Source: Melampsora larici-populina 98AG31
Taxonomy: Eukaryota > Basidiomycota > Pucciniomycetes > Pucciniales > Melampsoraceae
Assembly: GCF_000204055.1 (NCBI RefSeq)
Contig: NW_006768766.1
Location: 2,470,524-2,534,523 of the forward strand
Direction of reading: 5' to 3'
Length of the DNA: 64,000 nucleotides
The notes under the pieces were generated by a model. The model was not told where the DNA came from. It worked only from the letters and a program-made list of their open reading frames with translations, and searched no databases. Shown here in pieces: positions 22,656-34,629 of this stretch; position 1 is the first letter of the stretch; each line of letters starts with the position of its first letter. The position numbers were made by a program, and so were the translations under genes.

Positions 22656-23513
22656 CAGTCGCCGCTCGATATAAGCAACCTTTTAAATGCAGAATACCTG
22701 ATGCTTAAAGGGAGCGATGCATCACTTCGAAGTAAGCATAAAAGCATATTTGGGAAGAAATTGACCCTAATGCTTATTTCATCAAAGTCAAAATTGCATA
22801 TGATTATTATTGTAATTGGCATAGATACATCATAGATAATAAAAAAGCATACAAAGCATAAGAGGGCATACAAAGCATAAGAGTGTATGTCTAGGACAAC
22901 GACACAAACATTTAAGACATCTGGTTTTATTCACCTTCATGGAATAGGCTTGGGGCAAAGAAGTCGGTGATACATTTTTGATTCACAAATTTGAAGCGGG
23001 CAGTACTAACATCATTTCGAAGCGAGTGTAAGGCTGTGATGTGCTTTCTCCAGTCGGGTCCATGATCATCCACGAGTTCATCTATTTGCTTATCAATTGA
23101 AGACATTTTGATTGAGGATGTAGAGCAGGATAGAATGCTGAAACAAAAGTGGTGTAGGGTCGACTTGATAAAATTTGATGGCTGGGTCTTAGTCAAGCAG
23201 AATTGCTATCAGGATTTGGGTCCACTGATTTCTTTCGAGTCCCACTGGCATACCTACTGTTTTTTTCCTCACCTGTCTGGAATCTAGATGTTTCTAGGCC
23301 ACTCTTTATAAGCATACATGACTTGAGAGTGGTTACTTATGCTTATAAAGCCACACTTTCTCGTTCCTTGTAAGCATATTTCCAGAAAAAAAATGCGTTT
23401 AGCCTATATGCTAAAGTGCTCCAAATAAGCCCCCCGCATTTTTGTTTCACTGAAATTTGACCCTTATAGCGAAATATGCTAACTCGATGTGTGCTTATAT
23501 CGAGCGGCGACTG
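22656..23513 (-). mobile_element. 858-bp pogo/Tc1-mariner-type element inside the LTR
   Basis: The ends CAGTCGCCGCTCGATATAAG and its exact inverse are flanked by TA (22654-22655 and 23514-23515). The sister LTR reads GAACAATATATCC without the insert, which proves ends and target. CAGT termini and TA duplication fit the pogo/Fot1 branch of Tc1/mariner. It is too short for a whole transposase and is a deletion derivative. Confidence 0.9.
22927..23106 (-). pseudogene. Short pogo-element open frame, likely transposase C-terminal remnant
   Basis: A frame beginning MSSIDKQIDELVDDHG ends with VNQKCITDFFAP shortly before the stop. A short ITDFF-type tail is often seen at the C-terminus of pogo/Tigger transposases, so this is probably the retained end of that gene. 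No DDE core remains. The call rests on a short motif. Confidence 0.45.
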
Positions 23514-23584
23514 TATATCCAGTCTGTCTAATCCCATATCCTAACTCCATAGCTACTGTATGCCTGTGTACCTCTTACACAAGC

Positions 23585-24324
23585 CTGTAAGGATTACATG
23601 TATGGGTGGATAGGCATGATATTGTAGCATGGGTTTATACAGGCCTCATTTCATTCTTACTCTCTGATTCCTGGCTTTGGAAAGTTCTGTTATGAGCCAC
23701 TATTAGGCTATGCTTGTACTGAGTCCTACTCAAGACTATACTGTGCCTGTCAGAGATTTTCCCAAACCTCACGTTGCAATCTCATTATAATCCCACGGCA
23801 CCGTTCCTTGTAGACTCTTGATCACCACTTCACAAGGTCCTAATAAGTTCCTCACTCCTCAGAGAGCCAAACTTGGACTTTTTGGAGCAAGGTGAGTTTT
23901 GATTCTCTTTGTTGTTTCTCTCTTTTCACTTCTACTTAGTCGGCTGCTGACTCCTTGGAGAGCAAAACTTGGACGTTTCAGAGCTAGTTGTAATATTATA
24001 ACAAAGTTCCAACTTAGTTTCTCTCTTGAGAAGTTGTGCCGGAATCCAATCCAGAACCCCAGTGAAGGTTGACATTGAACCTTACAAAGCTGGGCAAGAC
24101 AATGTCTTCAGGTCCATCCGGAGTTTTGGCCTGGACTTGCATAGGAGGCATTTTGTGATGGATGCGGATGAATGAGATAACATGCAATTTAAAGAGCGGA
24201 GTATAGATTGGGATGTGTGCAGAATGGCAAGGAATAGATGAGATGAAAGAAACGGCGGATTTTATACTTATAAATTCAGTCTAAGTGAGGGAACACAATA
24301 CTTTCAAAAAAAGAAATTGTAGTG
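23585..24324. other. Unassigned sequence, possible old LTR fragment
   Basis: Two related motifs (agagagccaaacttggac near 23858 and ggagagcaaaacttggac near 23957) give it a degraded LTR-like look. A short ATG frame at about 24101 (MSSGPSG) follows. No gene or element could be firmly assigned. Confidence 0.35.
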
Positions 24325-24325
24325 G

Positions 24326-24945
24326 CACTGCAAACATTATTCAACTTCCCCAAGTGGGCAGGAAAAAATGATTGGGAGTATGATTTGTGATAAAATGATC
24401 TATGACACCACACCTGAGCCATAACACCCACACTACATATGTGTAGCAGGCTCAGTGAATAGTTGGTTATAATGTACATACAGTTCTGCTCAGTTATCTG
24501 CTCATCAGCACAAGTTATGCATATGTAATACATGCTGTAACTTTTTTCAGATTGACAAAAGCATTCAAAAGATTGACTACATACAATGACTCAACATTTT
24601 GGCGTAATCTCATCAACTCAACTGCATGTAACACCCTTTCTGTTACTAAGAAATAGCTTCAACAATATTGCCTGAGCAGCTACAGAATTGTATGTAGTCA
24701 ATTTTTGGGACATTTTGTTCAAAGTCAAAAAAAGTACATGTGGTATAACATGTGAATTTTATATTCTGATGTGCAAAAACCTGAGCAGACCTGTATGTAC
24801 ATGATAGAAGACTATTTACTTAGCTTGCTCCACATATGTAGTGTGGGTGTTATGGCTCAGGTGTGTATTGGATCCTTTTATGACAAACTGTACTATTAAT
24901 CATTTTCCTCTTCCAACTTGAGGAATTTGAATGATGTTCACAGTG
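24326..24945. mobile_element. 620-bp element with inverted ends CACTGYRAACAT, at the outer edge of the inverted repeat
   Basis: The left end CACTGCAAACATTATTCAA and the inverted right end CACTGTGAACATCATTCAA share about 160 bp of inverted similarity, including a conserved block cacctgagccataacaccca. A third copy of this end lies near 32560-32723. No clear target duplication is seen here. The mirror copy is at 37123-37742. CACTG ends suggest the CMC group, but this is not secure. Confidence 0.6.
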
Positions 24946-26043
24946 AATGGCCACAGTCAATCGATTCGAATTTCTTGAGAGCGTGTTTTGGGCTCTTATA
25001 ACACTTTTCATTTTGATTGCAAGTAGTTCTTCTTAAAGGTAGATTACAATGTGTAAGAAGCAGGCCCATAACATAGTCAAAGTAGTTGAAAATTTATAAT
25101 CAGGGAAAACATTATAAGGAGTAAACAACCAAAGGCCATTGAATTACTCACCAAGAAACACAAGATTCCATGTGAGTCCCCTTGGGGCCTATGCACCTTT
25201 TTGTTTTGGTAGGTCTCAAAGGGGACTTAGTCAAGTGAGTGTACATATGAAGTTATAAGTTTATTGTCCATTTTCTTGTGTCTTGTCTTATCTCAAGAGA
25301 TATGAATCTTGTCTTCCCCAGTTTGTTACTGAGCAAGAGAAGACTCTGTTGTGGGCTAGAAGCCCCCTCAAATTCCAGATGGTTTGAGAGGACCAGTTTT
25401 TAAAAGGTGCCCATTCTTCATGTTTTCTAAGAAGGGTTTTGTTACCCTTCTACTGAACGTAGATGAAATGGGACCTCTTATAACAACAAGAGCAGAGGAG
25501 AGCCAGAGTCTCCCATCAGGAGACTTGTGGGCTCCTGCTCCAAATGTAGGGCGGGCGGGCTGGACCAAAAAATTCTAAAAATTGCTAAATGTTTTGTTAA
25601 CTCTAATAGTCCACCGAGTTACACAAAAAGGATCTTTATGAAATTGTTAGGTCATGGAAAATTTCAGTTGTGCTTAGTTTTACTTGAATGGTTGTAGGAA
25701 AAGTAGAAAATTACGGAAAGCAGTTGTGGGAGAAAGGTGAATCACCAGCTGCTCCCTAGGGATTATATATCCTTGCTTTTAGGAGCCTCAATGGCGCCTC
25801 ATAGCTTCTATGATATGTGATGCTTTAGTATCTGCCGTGTGACCTGATTACCAAAAGGAATCTGTCACTCATCTTTTGGGAAATAAGAGGCCTTGGTGCT
25901 ATGTCTTATTTACTAATTTTTGTGCTCCTACCGTCTTCAAGTGCACACCTTCATGGAGTTGCTCCACACATTGTCCCTTGTGTAAATGCCTATGACACAA
26001 ACTATTAAGCTACTCCCACGGTAAATACCCAAATTTTGCACCA

Positions 26044-26133
26044 GCCCGGCTAGCTCAGTTGGTAGAGCATTCGACTCTTACAAGGGTACTTCAGTCCATC
26101 GAATTGTCGTGGGTTCGAGCCCCACGTTGGGCG
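26044..26133 (+). tRNA. tRNA-Lys (anticodon CTT) with an intron of about 17 nt
   Basis: The acceptor strand GCCCGGC pairs with GTTGGGC at the 3' end, with G-U pairs. The D arm TAGCTCAGTTGGTAGAGC is an intact A box, and GGTTCGAGCCC forms the T arm and B box. The anticodon stem TTCGA/TCGAA encloses loop CTCTTA plus one base, anticodon CTT. The extra bases between A37 and the 3' stem (about 26081-26097) fit a short tRNA intron in the canonical position after base 37. Exact intron ends were not computed. Confidence 0.9.
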
Positions 26134-27528
26134 CTGCCTTTTTGCTAGGACCTCAAACCCACAACAATTTGTTTTTGGCTCAGGCTTAGATCATGTTGCC
26201 ACAAGCTCAAAATAAATGAATATAATTTCTTTCATTGAGATCATTTTAATCAAGCTGATCCTATTAGATTTTTTTGCTTGCAAATTCTTGCAGAATATGT
26301 AGGAATCAGGGGCAACACCAGCTATGTGCAATTGTTATGATCTTACAATGTAGATATCAAGGAGACATGACTCTTAACAAACGTTTTCCAGAGAGACATT
26401 TCTGGACCGTTCTTGTACTAATAATTGCAACCTGAGACTTCAGCTTGGATTGATTTTTTGAGAAAGACCCCTGAATGTAGTGAGTTGTGGGCTTTGATTA
26501 CCATGGCCTCAGAGTGAGGGTAAGAAGATGGAGAGGTAGCAAAAATACAACAAAACAGGCCATTGTGATTAGTGCTGTTTGCAGGCCAAATTTTTCTGGT
26601 GTTTCTGTGAAAAAGGTGGTATACCTTATCCACAATCCTATAACACATCATCCTGATCAGACATCCTCAAAGTACCACTTCCCTTACTATGTAGTACCAC
26701 AAGGAAGACCTTCTATGAGCCATATATAAGGCTACTTGTATGATGCTTGTACTAAATGTTTCACCCAGGTAGAGGTTGACTCATGGATGGCCTGTGCATC
26801 CTCACGCTACAATCCAAATACCAATACAAGAGGACCCACGTACCTTGCATCCCATCCCCACTAGAGCCATAACCCAACCCTGTAGCTTTGTCGCCGGCCC
26901 TGGCTTGACCTGTAAGCCTTCAAAATCAATCAGGTCCTACCAAGGCACACCCTGAACCTTATAAACCCGGGGTGTGGCTTGATTTTGGGTGCAAAAGACA
27001 AACAAAAGAGAGTTCTTATTGTAGGCTCATTGCTGGCCCAGCCCTTGAGACAGGGCTAAGCCTCACAATTGGGGCAACTCAAGGAATGAGTACAGCAGTA
27101 GTCAACTGTATCTGAAAAATCTGCGGGGAGCCTGGCAACCCAGTCTGCTTGATGTGCTTTCAGGGCCTTTGAGGCTCCCATCAGTAGATCTCCAAGAGTT
27201 GAGGCACATACCACCAGCCTCCAAGATCAGTTTGGGAACAGTTGACTGAGTGGGGCCAGGACTGGGTCATAGCCCTAATCCCCATTGGCCTGCTCCTGAC
27301 AAATTTGGAGGGGCCAAAACTGATGCTCACATACAGGTGAGCATTGTACACTTCCCTGAACTCTCCAAAAAAGATTGTTTTTCTTTCAGATTCCTTCAAT
27401 TCAAATTTTGGTAGTGCTTGGGTGATCTGGCTGTTTTGCTCAAATTTTGCTGTACATTGCTGCAGAATGCTCATTGAGATCTTGGATGAGCATTCTTTGA
27501 GATCAGTATCTCAGATGAGTACTCAGAA

Positions 27529-30024
27529 CAATGCTGGCTTGCAGCACTGCTAGCCGTAGATTGGCCAGTGCAACCAAACCCAAGAACTTTCAAGAGCCTT
27601 AACGTCAGCTGTGAGATGGGCGCAGGCAAAAAAAGAAGCTGTAGATGGATTCTTTCTTGCGCTGAGCTTTGCAGTGCCACAGGCCAAAAAGAAGCTTTTT
27701 TGTTTTGAAAAAGAAAAAAAAAATGAAAGTCAAGACAACAACAAGAGTGGAGAAAGAGTAAACAAACAGTAGATTAGTAAAGTTTCTGAGTGTACAGAAA
27801 ATACAAAACAGTCAAAAAGCAAACAAAGTAAAAAAATTAAAGTAAAAAAAATTCAAGAAGATTTAAAAGTGGGAGTTTCTTGTTGTCTTTTTGACCACAT
27901 TCTTTCCAAACTTAAGCACTTTCCCTACTTTACCAAAATCCCCAATGAGAGGTGTCCACTCATTGGCCCATATTTAACCCCTAACAGTCATATTGATCAT
28001 TTGGGGGACCATTGCACCCCAATCAGCAGTGCATATTCATCCAGGAATTGAGACCAATTTCTTGGGGGCACCAGAGGCTGCTGGTGTAGCGAGATAATCC
28101 TGAGCCAGTATTGATAAAACTGGATACTTGCCAGCATGTGTCTGTGGAGTATCAAATGACAATAATCAAAGCTTAAGAAAGATTCAAATTAAAAAAATAT
28201 AAGTGATTTATCACTTACTTTCCATCAATCCAACATGCATTGTGGATTGTTCATATCCAGAGCAATCATTGGGTAGATACCTTGAAGGTATTGCTTGAGT
28301 TTATTGAGTTTGCTTGAAGTGGCAATGTTGTTCTATAAGTTCAAAAAGTCTGTAACACCCTCTTCATCAGGATTCTTGGTTGGAGGACGGAAGTTGATAT
28401 GTTGGGCTCAATTGTCAATAAGTGTGCTTATTGAGAAAGGTAAGAGCTTTAATAAGAGATATGTTTCTCATTGAAGATCACGATGATTAAAAGACAGTGA
28501 CTCTAGCAATCAAGAATCAAGTAAACAGAGAATTAAAAGGATATCAAGGACATGGCTATCACTAACTTTGGAGGGTTATCACTGGAAAGTGATCAGGCTC
28601 TAAATAGAAATATGGAAGTCAAAGGTTGCTTTCAATGCCATTCTAAACTTGGTAATATGATTGAAGGTAAGGAACAAAAGAAATAAGACAAAAGCAAGGG
28701 TTTATATACCCATCAGAACAAGCATGAAGGGCACAGTAAACAGTAAACAACTGCATCATAGAAGTGAAGAAAAACTAATCATGAGAACAACTGATCATTG
28801 ATTAGTAGAAGATCACATAAGATCTTTACAAATGGATTTGCATGTGTAATAATCTAATTTAGTGTGCATAACCTTCAATGTCATTTAGCCCTGAATCACC
28901 CTTGTTGATCATTCAACAACAACCTATCATTTTGCCATGAGAACCCTAGACATCCTTTCTCAGCGGCCATCACATGTCAAGAAGATCAGGTTTAGAAGAT
29001 CAGTTAATAAGTTGGGTTCCCAATCCAACTTAGTAGCTTGAAATAGGATCACACGTGTGTATTAGAACCATCATCATAAAACAAATCACTTCAGGATCAT
29101 CTTCCAAATTTATCTGTGAATCTTTTGTTTATTGAACAATGATTATATCTTTTGGATAACATTTAGTGAGAGAAATTAGAGAAGAAAATTGAAATAGATA
29201 AATGATAATTGAATATTGAGAAGTGTAGAAATAAACAGTCTGCGCATTCTGTGTATAATAAATGATTACCTATCTGTTTATGTATGTAATCAGATATTTA
29301 CACCTTTCTTTAATCATTACTACATGTAGCTAATCAATTACATGTACTATAGGTTTTTTTATGTAATGTTTTTGTTTGTAAGGAAGGTGATATGCCGTTA
29401 AGGTGGCTCATGCCCTTTCTGACAATATAAAACTTGGGAGAATTAATGACAATGATGAAATAGAATAGATAGATAGCCCACATTGAACCAAGTTTTGACT
29501 TGTCTGAGCCCTGGGTTGGCGCAGACAACCTGTTTTATTCAATATGCCTATCTCAACATCTGAGGCCAAGACAGAGTGTCCTTGGTTTTGGTTTTGATTT
29601 GAGGTACCCTAAATCATGTATGATAAAAACAAGAATGAGAAAGCTGGAAACAACCCTGCGCCAGTTACGCTGATGTTGTGTGTTGCATGGAGGGACATTG
29701 CGGAAATTTGGCCCCATAATGTTACAAAAAAAACCACCAAATGTTGTGGTATGTACCACTAAGTTACACAAATTCAGATTTGGGTTTTTTTTGAACAGCT
29801 AAATATGTGTTAACGTTATGGTCCCACACCGTTAATTAACAGTGTTGAGGCCCTGGGTTCTTATTTTGGCACTATTCCTGAATAGACAAGGCGTAGTAGC
29901 ACAACCCTCCACATTCTTCCACATTAATCAGCCTCATGCCCAGCAAGGGGGTGAATGGTCCACAGAACTCAAGTGAGTTTTTCTTATCTCTTTCCTAAGC
30001 TTGCTTGCTCTGTCTTCCATCCAA
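27529..30024. other. Left part of the inverted-repeat spacer, no gene recognised
   Basis: This is AT-rich sequence with short frames only, and an A-rich low-complexity run near 27700-27860. Nothing coding could be supported. Confidence 0.5.
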
Positions 30025-30032
30025 TTGTTTTT

Positions 30033-30700
30033 GGCCGTTGCTATCTGCAGCCCACATGAAATCCATGTAGGCGCTGTCCAAATTACGCCTACACGGTTGT
30101 TTTCCGCCAAAAAGCGCCTACATTTATGATGTAGGCGCTTTTTTTGAGCGCCTACATTGTTTTTTCCATGTAGGCGCTTAAGTTAGTTATAAGGGTCTTA
30201 TACACATGTGAATACAAATCTATAAGGGTGCTGGTATTAATATATAAGGGTGCTGGTATTAAATTATAAGGGTGGTGAGATTAATTATAAGGGTGGTGAG
30301 ATTAATTATAAGGGAGTTGGTATTAAATGATAAGGGTATTAAATGTAAGAGTGCACATTTGATTATAAACATATAAGGGCCTTATAATTAATTATAAGGG
30401 TGTTGGAATTAAATCATAAGGGTGTTGGAATTAAATAATGAGGGTGTTGGTATTAAATTATAACGGTGTTGGTATTAACATATGTAGGCGCACAAAAATT
30501 ACGCCTACACAATGTAGGCGCTTCAAATTTACGCCTACCTTTGATTTTTAGAATGTAGGTTTCAGCCTGTAGGCGTCATTTGAAAAAGGAAAAAGTGCCT
30601 ACATCATAAATGTAGGCGCTTTTTTGTGGGAAACCTTCATATAGGCGCTGTTTTGGCAACACCTACATGGATTTTGTGTGGGCTGCAAATAGCAAGGGCC
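30033..30700. mobile_element. 668-bp MITE with 8-bp target duplication and internal tandem repeats
   Basis: Ends GGCCGTTGCTATCTGCAGCC and inverted GGCCCTTGCTATTTGCAGCC are flanked by TTGTTTTT on both sides (30025-30032 and 30701-30708). An 8-bp duplication fits hAT elements (also P and Merlin). Inside each end the motif GTAGGCGC is repeated several times in both orientations. The middle (about 30188-30480) is a run of imperfect units of about 20-27 bp built on ATAAGGGTGNTGGTATTAAA. No coding capacity. Confidence 0.85.
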
Positions 30701-30708
30701 TTGTTTTT

Positions 30709-31735
30709 ATACACTTACCTTTCTTAAAATTACATTGATTAATCAAATCTTTTCAAGATTGTAATACACCTTATTATTTTAGAACTACACTCATTTATAT
30801 TTAAATCTAATATCTCTATTTTAACTTAACCTTCTCTAGTTTTCAGTACACTCGTTTAATCTCTTCAATATAACTTTTTATTGTTACCAGTTTGCTCAAG
30901 GATTATAAACTTCATGAAAGATATATTTGTGGCCGCTGTCTTTTGTACTAGGTTTCTTGTTAGACATTGTAGGATTCAAGTAAAGGTGATGGGGTGGTTG
31001 AGCGGATTGTATATGAGTAAAAAGTGGTTAAGGAAATGAAAAATAAGATCAACAATTAAAACTGAGAGTCAATGAGATTGAAGGATGGGACAAGGAAGTT
31101 CTTACCTTTATACCATAACCCAATTGTTTGGTCCATGATTGTGAGCGTACAACAAGAGTGAGGTTGATTGAGTTGAGAGGTAGTGATATCAAGATCCTGC
31201 CACATGGAAACTCCATGTATTGAGATAGAATGTGATACCTGGAAAAATGGTGTTGATCAAGAATTCCAAATGGCTTCAAGCAAAACGTTGTCAATCAAAG
31301 GAATTCCAAGTCTTGACAATGGCTGGAAGTAGTAAAAAAGTTGCATTAATGATTTAATGCAACTTTTACATTAAGGCAAGAAATTTTCTCACCTTGTATG
31401 TATATGTAAAAGTGTGATCGTTGGGAATGTTTGGTAACCAATTGAATAGTGATATGGTGATCATACCAAGATATCATCAGGATGTCTTGTCATTTGGTAA
31501 ACAGGTCACTGAGGTCATTGAGATCAATAATTCCCATATGTACCTCCCTCTTCCTTTCTTTCATAAACCTTTGAATGTAGCAAAACAAGTCAGATTCAAA
31601 TCCAATCCATGATTTTAATATGTATTCTCATCAAGCTCTTCAACGCTGGAGACATTGACACCACCAAGCTATATTTTTCCACCACTTAATCCTAATAGAA
31701 GCTACTAGATTCTACTACAGCAGAATCTTGAAGCC
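30709..31735. other. Spacer sequence with no gene recognised
   Basis: Only short open frames occur, in AT-rich sequence. It may include the decayed 5' side of the Harbinger relic that follows. Confidence 0.45.
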
Positions 31736-31739
31736 CAAC

Positions 31740-32354
31740 ATAATTAGAAATCCAAGGATCAGATTTCTCCTTTCTGGCCAGATGTGGATTGATGAGTTAC
31801 TATGCAGGCATGAGAAGGTTTTCTATGAAAATATGGGACTTGCAAATACAGTCTTTTTTGAATTGAGAGGATGGCTTGAGGAATCTGCATTGCTTTCTAA
31901 TTCCAGATATGTTACGAGCACAGAGCAATTGGCTATTTTAATTCACTTTCTCATCACTGGACTCTCAAATCCCAAGCTCAACCAGCGCTTTCAAAGGTCT
32001 GCTAATATGGTTTCCAAGTGAATCCAATGTGTCTCTTAAATTATCTTTTCATACACTGATGATTATGTCTTTATAGGATCATCAACAACTTAACTACAGA
32101 TATTACCATGAATACTCAATTGATCCATTAATACATTGTCCTTCCTCAACAGGATACTCCAATTTCAGCATCAATTCGTAATAATCCCAATTGGTATCCT
32201 TACTTCAAGAACTGTGTTGGTGCAGCTGACAGGACTCACATGCCAGTTCATATATTGCCACTAGACGCCAAGCCTTGTCTCAATATAAAAGGAAATATCA
32301 CTCAAAATGTATTGGCTTCTTGTAACTTCAGCTGGTGTTTCACGTATACACAGG
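31740..32354 (+). pseudogene. PIF/Harbinger (HARBI1-like) nuclease relic, truncated
   Basis: An N-terminal exon (to about 32020) contains MWIDELLCRHEKVFYENMG, STEQLAILIHFLI and LSNPKLNQRFQRSANMVSK. This is the pattern preceding the nuclease core in HARBI1-like proteins. After an apparent intron, about 32160-32354 reads NPNWYPYFKNCVGAADRTHM, then ITQNVLASCNFSW. GAADRTH holds the first catalytic Asp (usual form GAxDGTH). The homology stops at CFTY; the rest of the DDE core is missing. The relic is dead by truncation. Confidence 0.82.
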
Positions 32355-33155
32355 AAGAAAAGAGATAATCTGATCTGAGATAATTCCAGTCATTGATTCA
32401 TCAAACACAAGGCCAATGGAGACGCAGGTGTGTTGGAACCCTTGCGCAGGGTGTGAGGCACCTTTTTTGAACAAAAAAAGTGGGACAAGTGCAGCTGTAT
32501 TTTATAAAGACACACCCACAACATAACCCTCATCCATATGAGGAAATGACTTATCAAACCTGTATGTATATGGTAGCCACCTATTCACACAGGCTGCTGC
32601 ACATATGTAGTGTGGGTGTCATGGCTCAGGTGTGCAGTGATAGATCCTTTTATGGCAAATTATGCTCCAAATCAGTTCCCCCTTCTCACTGGGGAAGTTG
32701 AACAATGTTCAAAGTGTGTACTGATTGTAAGTGTGATAAAGGGAAGGAATGTGGAAAATATTTCAAGCAAAATTGTCTCATTAACAGAATCTTCAAAAAA
32801 ACAATAACAAAATCACAATCACAGGGGCAAGGATAGAGGCTCACATCAGGGTGAGCATTGAAACTTTTGTGTTTTTTTTACATGCTTGTACAATTTTGCT
32901 TCCAAATCCTTTCCCTTTTATTATTGTTTTCTCCTTGCTTGTCAGCTAATTACATGATAAACAGGAGCTGAGAGGTTGAACTGTGCCTTCCTCAGGTGTC
33001 ATTCCTTAGCAAAGAAGCCTGAGGGAGGGCTGGCCCGTCTGCTCACTTTATCTCACCCCTCAGCTGATCCTCAGTGGCATGCCTTGGAGCCTGCTGATAC
33101 AAGGTTTTGGACAAGGTTTGGAGCTGTTCTGAGTATGGAGTGACTCATGAACTGA
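32355..33155. other. Right end of the spacer with a third copy of the CACTG-ended repeat
   Basis: From about 32540 to 32723 the sequence matches the ends of the element at 24326-24945 (cacatatgtagtgtgggtg, then gaagttgaacaatgttcaaagtg). It seems to be a single end only. No gene is recognised in the remainder. Confidence 0.55.
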
Positions 33156-34629
33156 TTCTGAGTACTCCTCTGAGATACTGATCTCAAAGAATGCTCATCC
33201 AAGATCTCAATGAGCATTCTGCAGCAATGTACAGCAAAATTTGAGCAAAACAGCCAGATCACCCAAGCACTACCAAAATTTGAATTGAAGGAATCTGAAA
33301 GAAAAACAATCTTTTTTGGAGAGTTCAGGGAAGTGTACAATGCTCACCTGTATGTGAGCATCAGTTTTGGCCCCTCCAAATTTGTCAGGAGCAGGCCAAT
33401 GGGGATTAGGGCTATGACCCAGTCCTGGCCCCACTCAGTCAACTGTTCCCAAACTGATCTTGGAGGCTGGTGGTATGTGCCTCAACTCTTGGAGATCTAC
33501 TGATGGGAGCCTCAAAGGCCCTGAAAGCACATCAAGCAGACTGGGTTGCCAGGCTCCCCGCAGATTTTTCAGATACAGTTGACTACTGCTGTACTCATTC
33601 CTTGAGTTGCCCCAATTGTGAGGCTTAGCCCTGTCTCAAGGGCTGGGCCAGCAATGAGCCTACAATAAGAACTCTCTTTTGTTTGTCTTTTGCACCCAAA
33701 ATCAAGCCACACCCCGGGTTTATAAGGTTCAGGGTGTGCCTTGGTAGGACCTGATTGATTTTGAAGGCTTACAGGTCAAGCCAGGGCCGGCGACAAAGCT
33801 ACAGGGTTGGGTTATGGCTCTAGTGGGGATGGGATGCAAGGTACGTGGGTCCTCTTGTATTGGTATTTGGATTGTAGCGTGAGGATGCACAGGCCATCCA
33901 TGAGTCAACCTCTACCTGGGTGAAACATTTAGTACAAGCATCATACAAGTAGCCTTATATATGGCTCATAGAAGGTCTTCCTTGTGGTACTACATAGTAA
34001 GGGAAGTGGTACTTTGAGGATGTCTGATCAGGATGATGTGTTATAGGATTGTGGATAAGGTATACCACCTTTTTCACAGAAACACCAGAAAAATTTGGCC
34101 TGCAAACAGCACTAATCACAATGGCCTGTTTTGTTGTATTTTTGCTACCTCTCCATCTTCTTACCCTCACTCTGAGGCCATGGTAATCAAAGCCCACAAC
34201 TCACTACATTCAGGGGTCTTTCTCAAAAAATCAATCCAAGCTGAAGTCTCAGGTTGCAATTATTAGTACAAGAACGGTCCAGAAATGTCTCTCTGGAAAA
34301 CGTTTGTTAAGAGTCATGTCTCCTTGATATCTACATTGTAAGATCATAACAATTGCACATAGCTGGTGTTGCCCCTGATTCCTACATATTCTGCAAGAAT
34401 TTGCAAGCAAAAAAATCTAATAGGATCAGCTTGATTAAAATGATCTCAATGAAAGAAATTATATTCATTTATTTTGAGCTTGTGGCAACATGATCTAAGC
34501 CTGAGCCAAAAACAAATTGTTGTGGGTTTGAGGTCCTAGCAAAAAGGCAGCGCCCAACGTGGGGCTCGAACCCACGACAATTCGATGGACTGAAGTACCC
34601 TTGTAAGAGTCGAATGCTCTACCAACTGA

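Larger units (their letters stand above)
15984..23579 (-). mobile_element. Complete Ty3/gypsy LTR retrotransposon, 5-bp duplication CAAGC
   Basis: The element runs on the minus strand between two LTRs and is flanked by CAAGC at 15979-15983 and 23580-23584. It encodes Gag, protease, reverse transcriptase, RNase H and integrase in that order, the Ty3/gypsy order. Length is 7,596 bp, of which 860 bp is a later pogo-like insertion with its TA duplication. The coding region carries only two stop codons, both explicable as CGA to TGA changes, so the insertion is fairly young. Confidence 0.95.
22383..23579 (-). repeat. 5' LTR of the gypsy element, interrupted by a pogo-like element
   Basis: It has the same TGTAAG...CTTACA ends as the other LTR. 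Without the insertion and its duplicated TA (860 bp together) it is 337 bp, against 338 for its partner. On the minus strand the sequence just inside it (CTTTTTTTAACTTATCAC) is the primer-binding position; I could not match it to a particular tRNA end. Confidence 0.93.
24325..27528 (+). repeat. Left arm of a large inverted repeat (3,204 bp)
   Basis: This arm is repeated in reverse at 33156-37743. Once the 1,381-bp insertion and its 3-bp duplication in the right arm are removed, both arms are exactly 3,204 bp and every landmark maps by one fixed offset (left plus right position equals 62068 outside the insertion and 60684 inside it). Spot checks found only isolated substitutions, for example near 24964 and 27516. 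It contains a tRNA-Lys gene and a foldback element. No protein gene is recognised; several 60-97-codon frames are identical in both arms without a known family. Confidence 0.95.

Noticed and set aside
25368..25568. Open frame of 66 codons identical in both palindrome arms
   Set aside because: Identity only reflects arm identity. No known motif, and frames exist on both strands across the same bases.
27181..27474. 97-codon frame present in both arms
   Set aside because: No domain, signal or splice context; an overlapping opposite frame is similarly open.
29553..29771. 72-codon minus-strand frame in the spacer
   Set aside because: No features beyond chance length in this composition.
30188..30480. 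Regular repeats that might be taken for a CRISPR array
   Set aside because: Units are adjacent, imperfect, without unique spacers, and lie inside a MITE of a eukaryotic genome.
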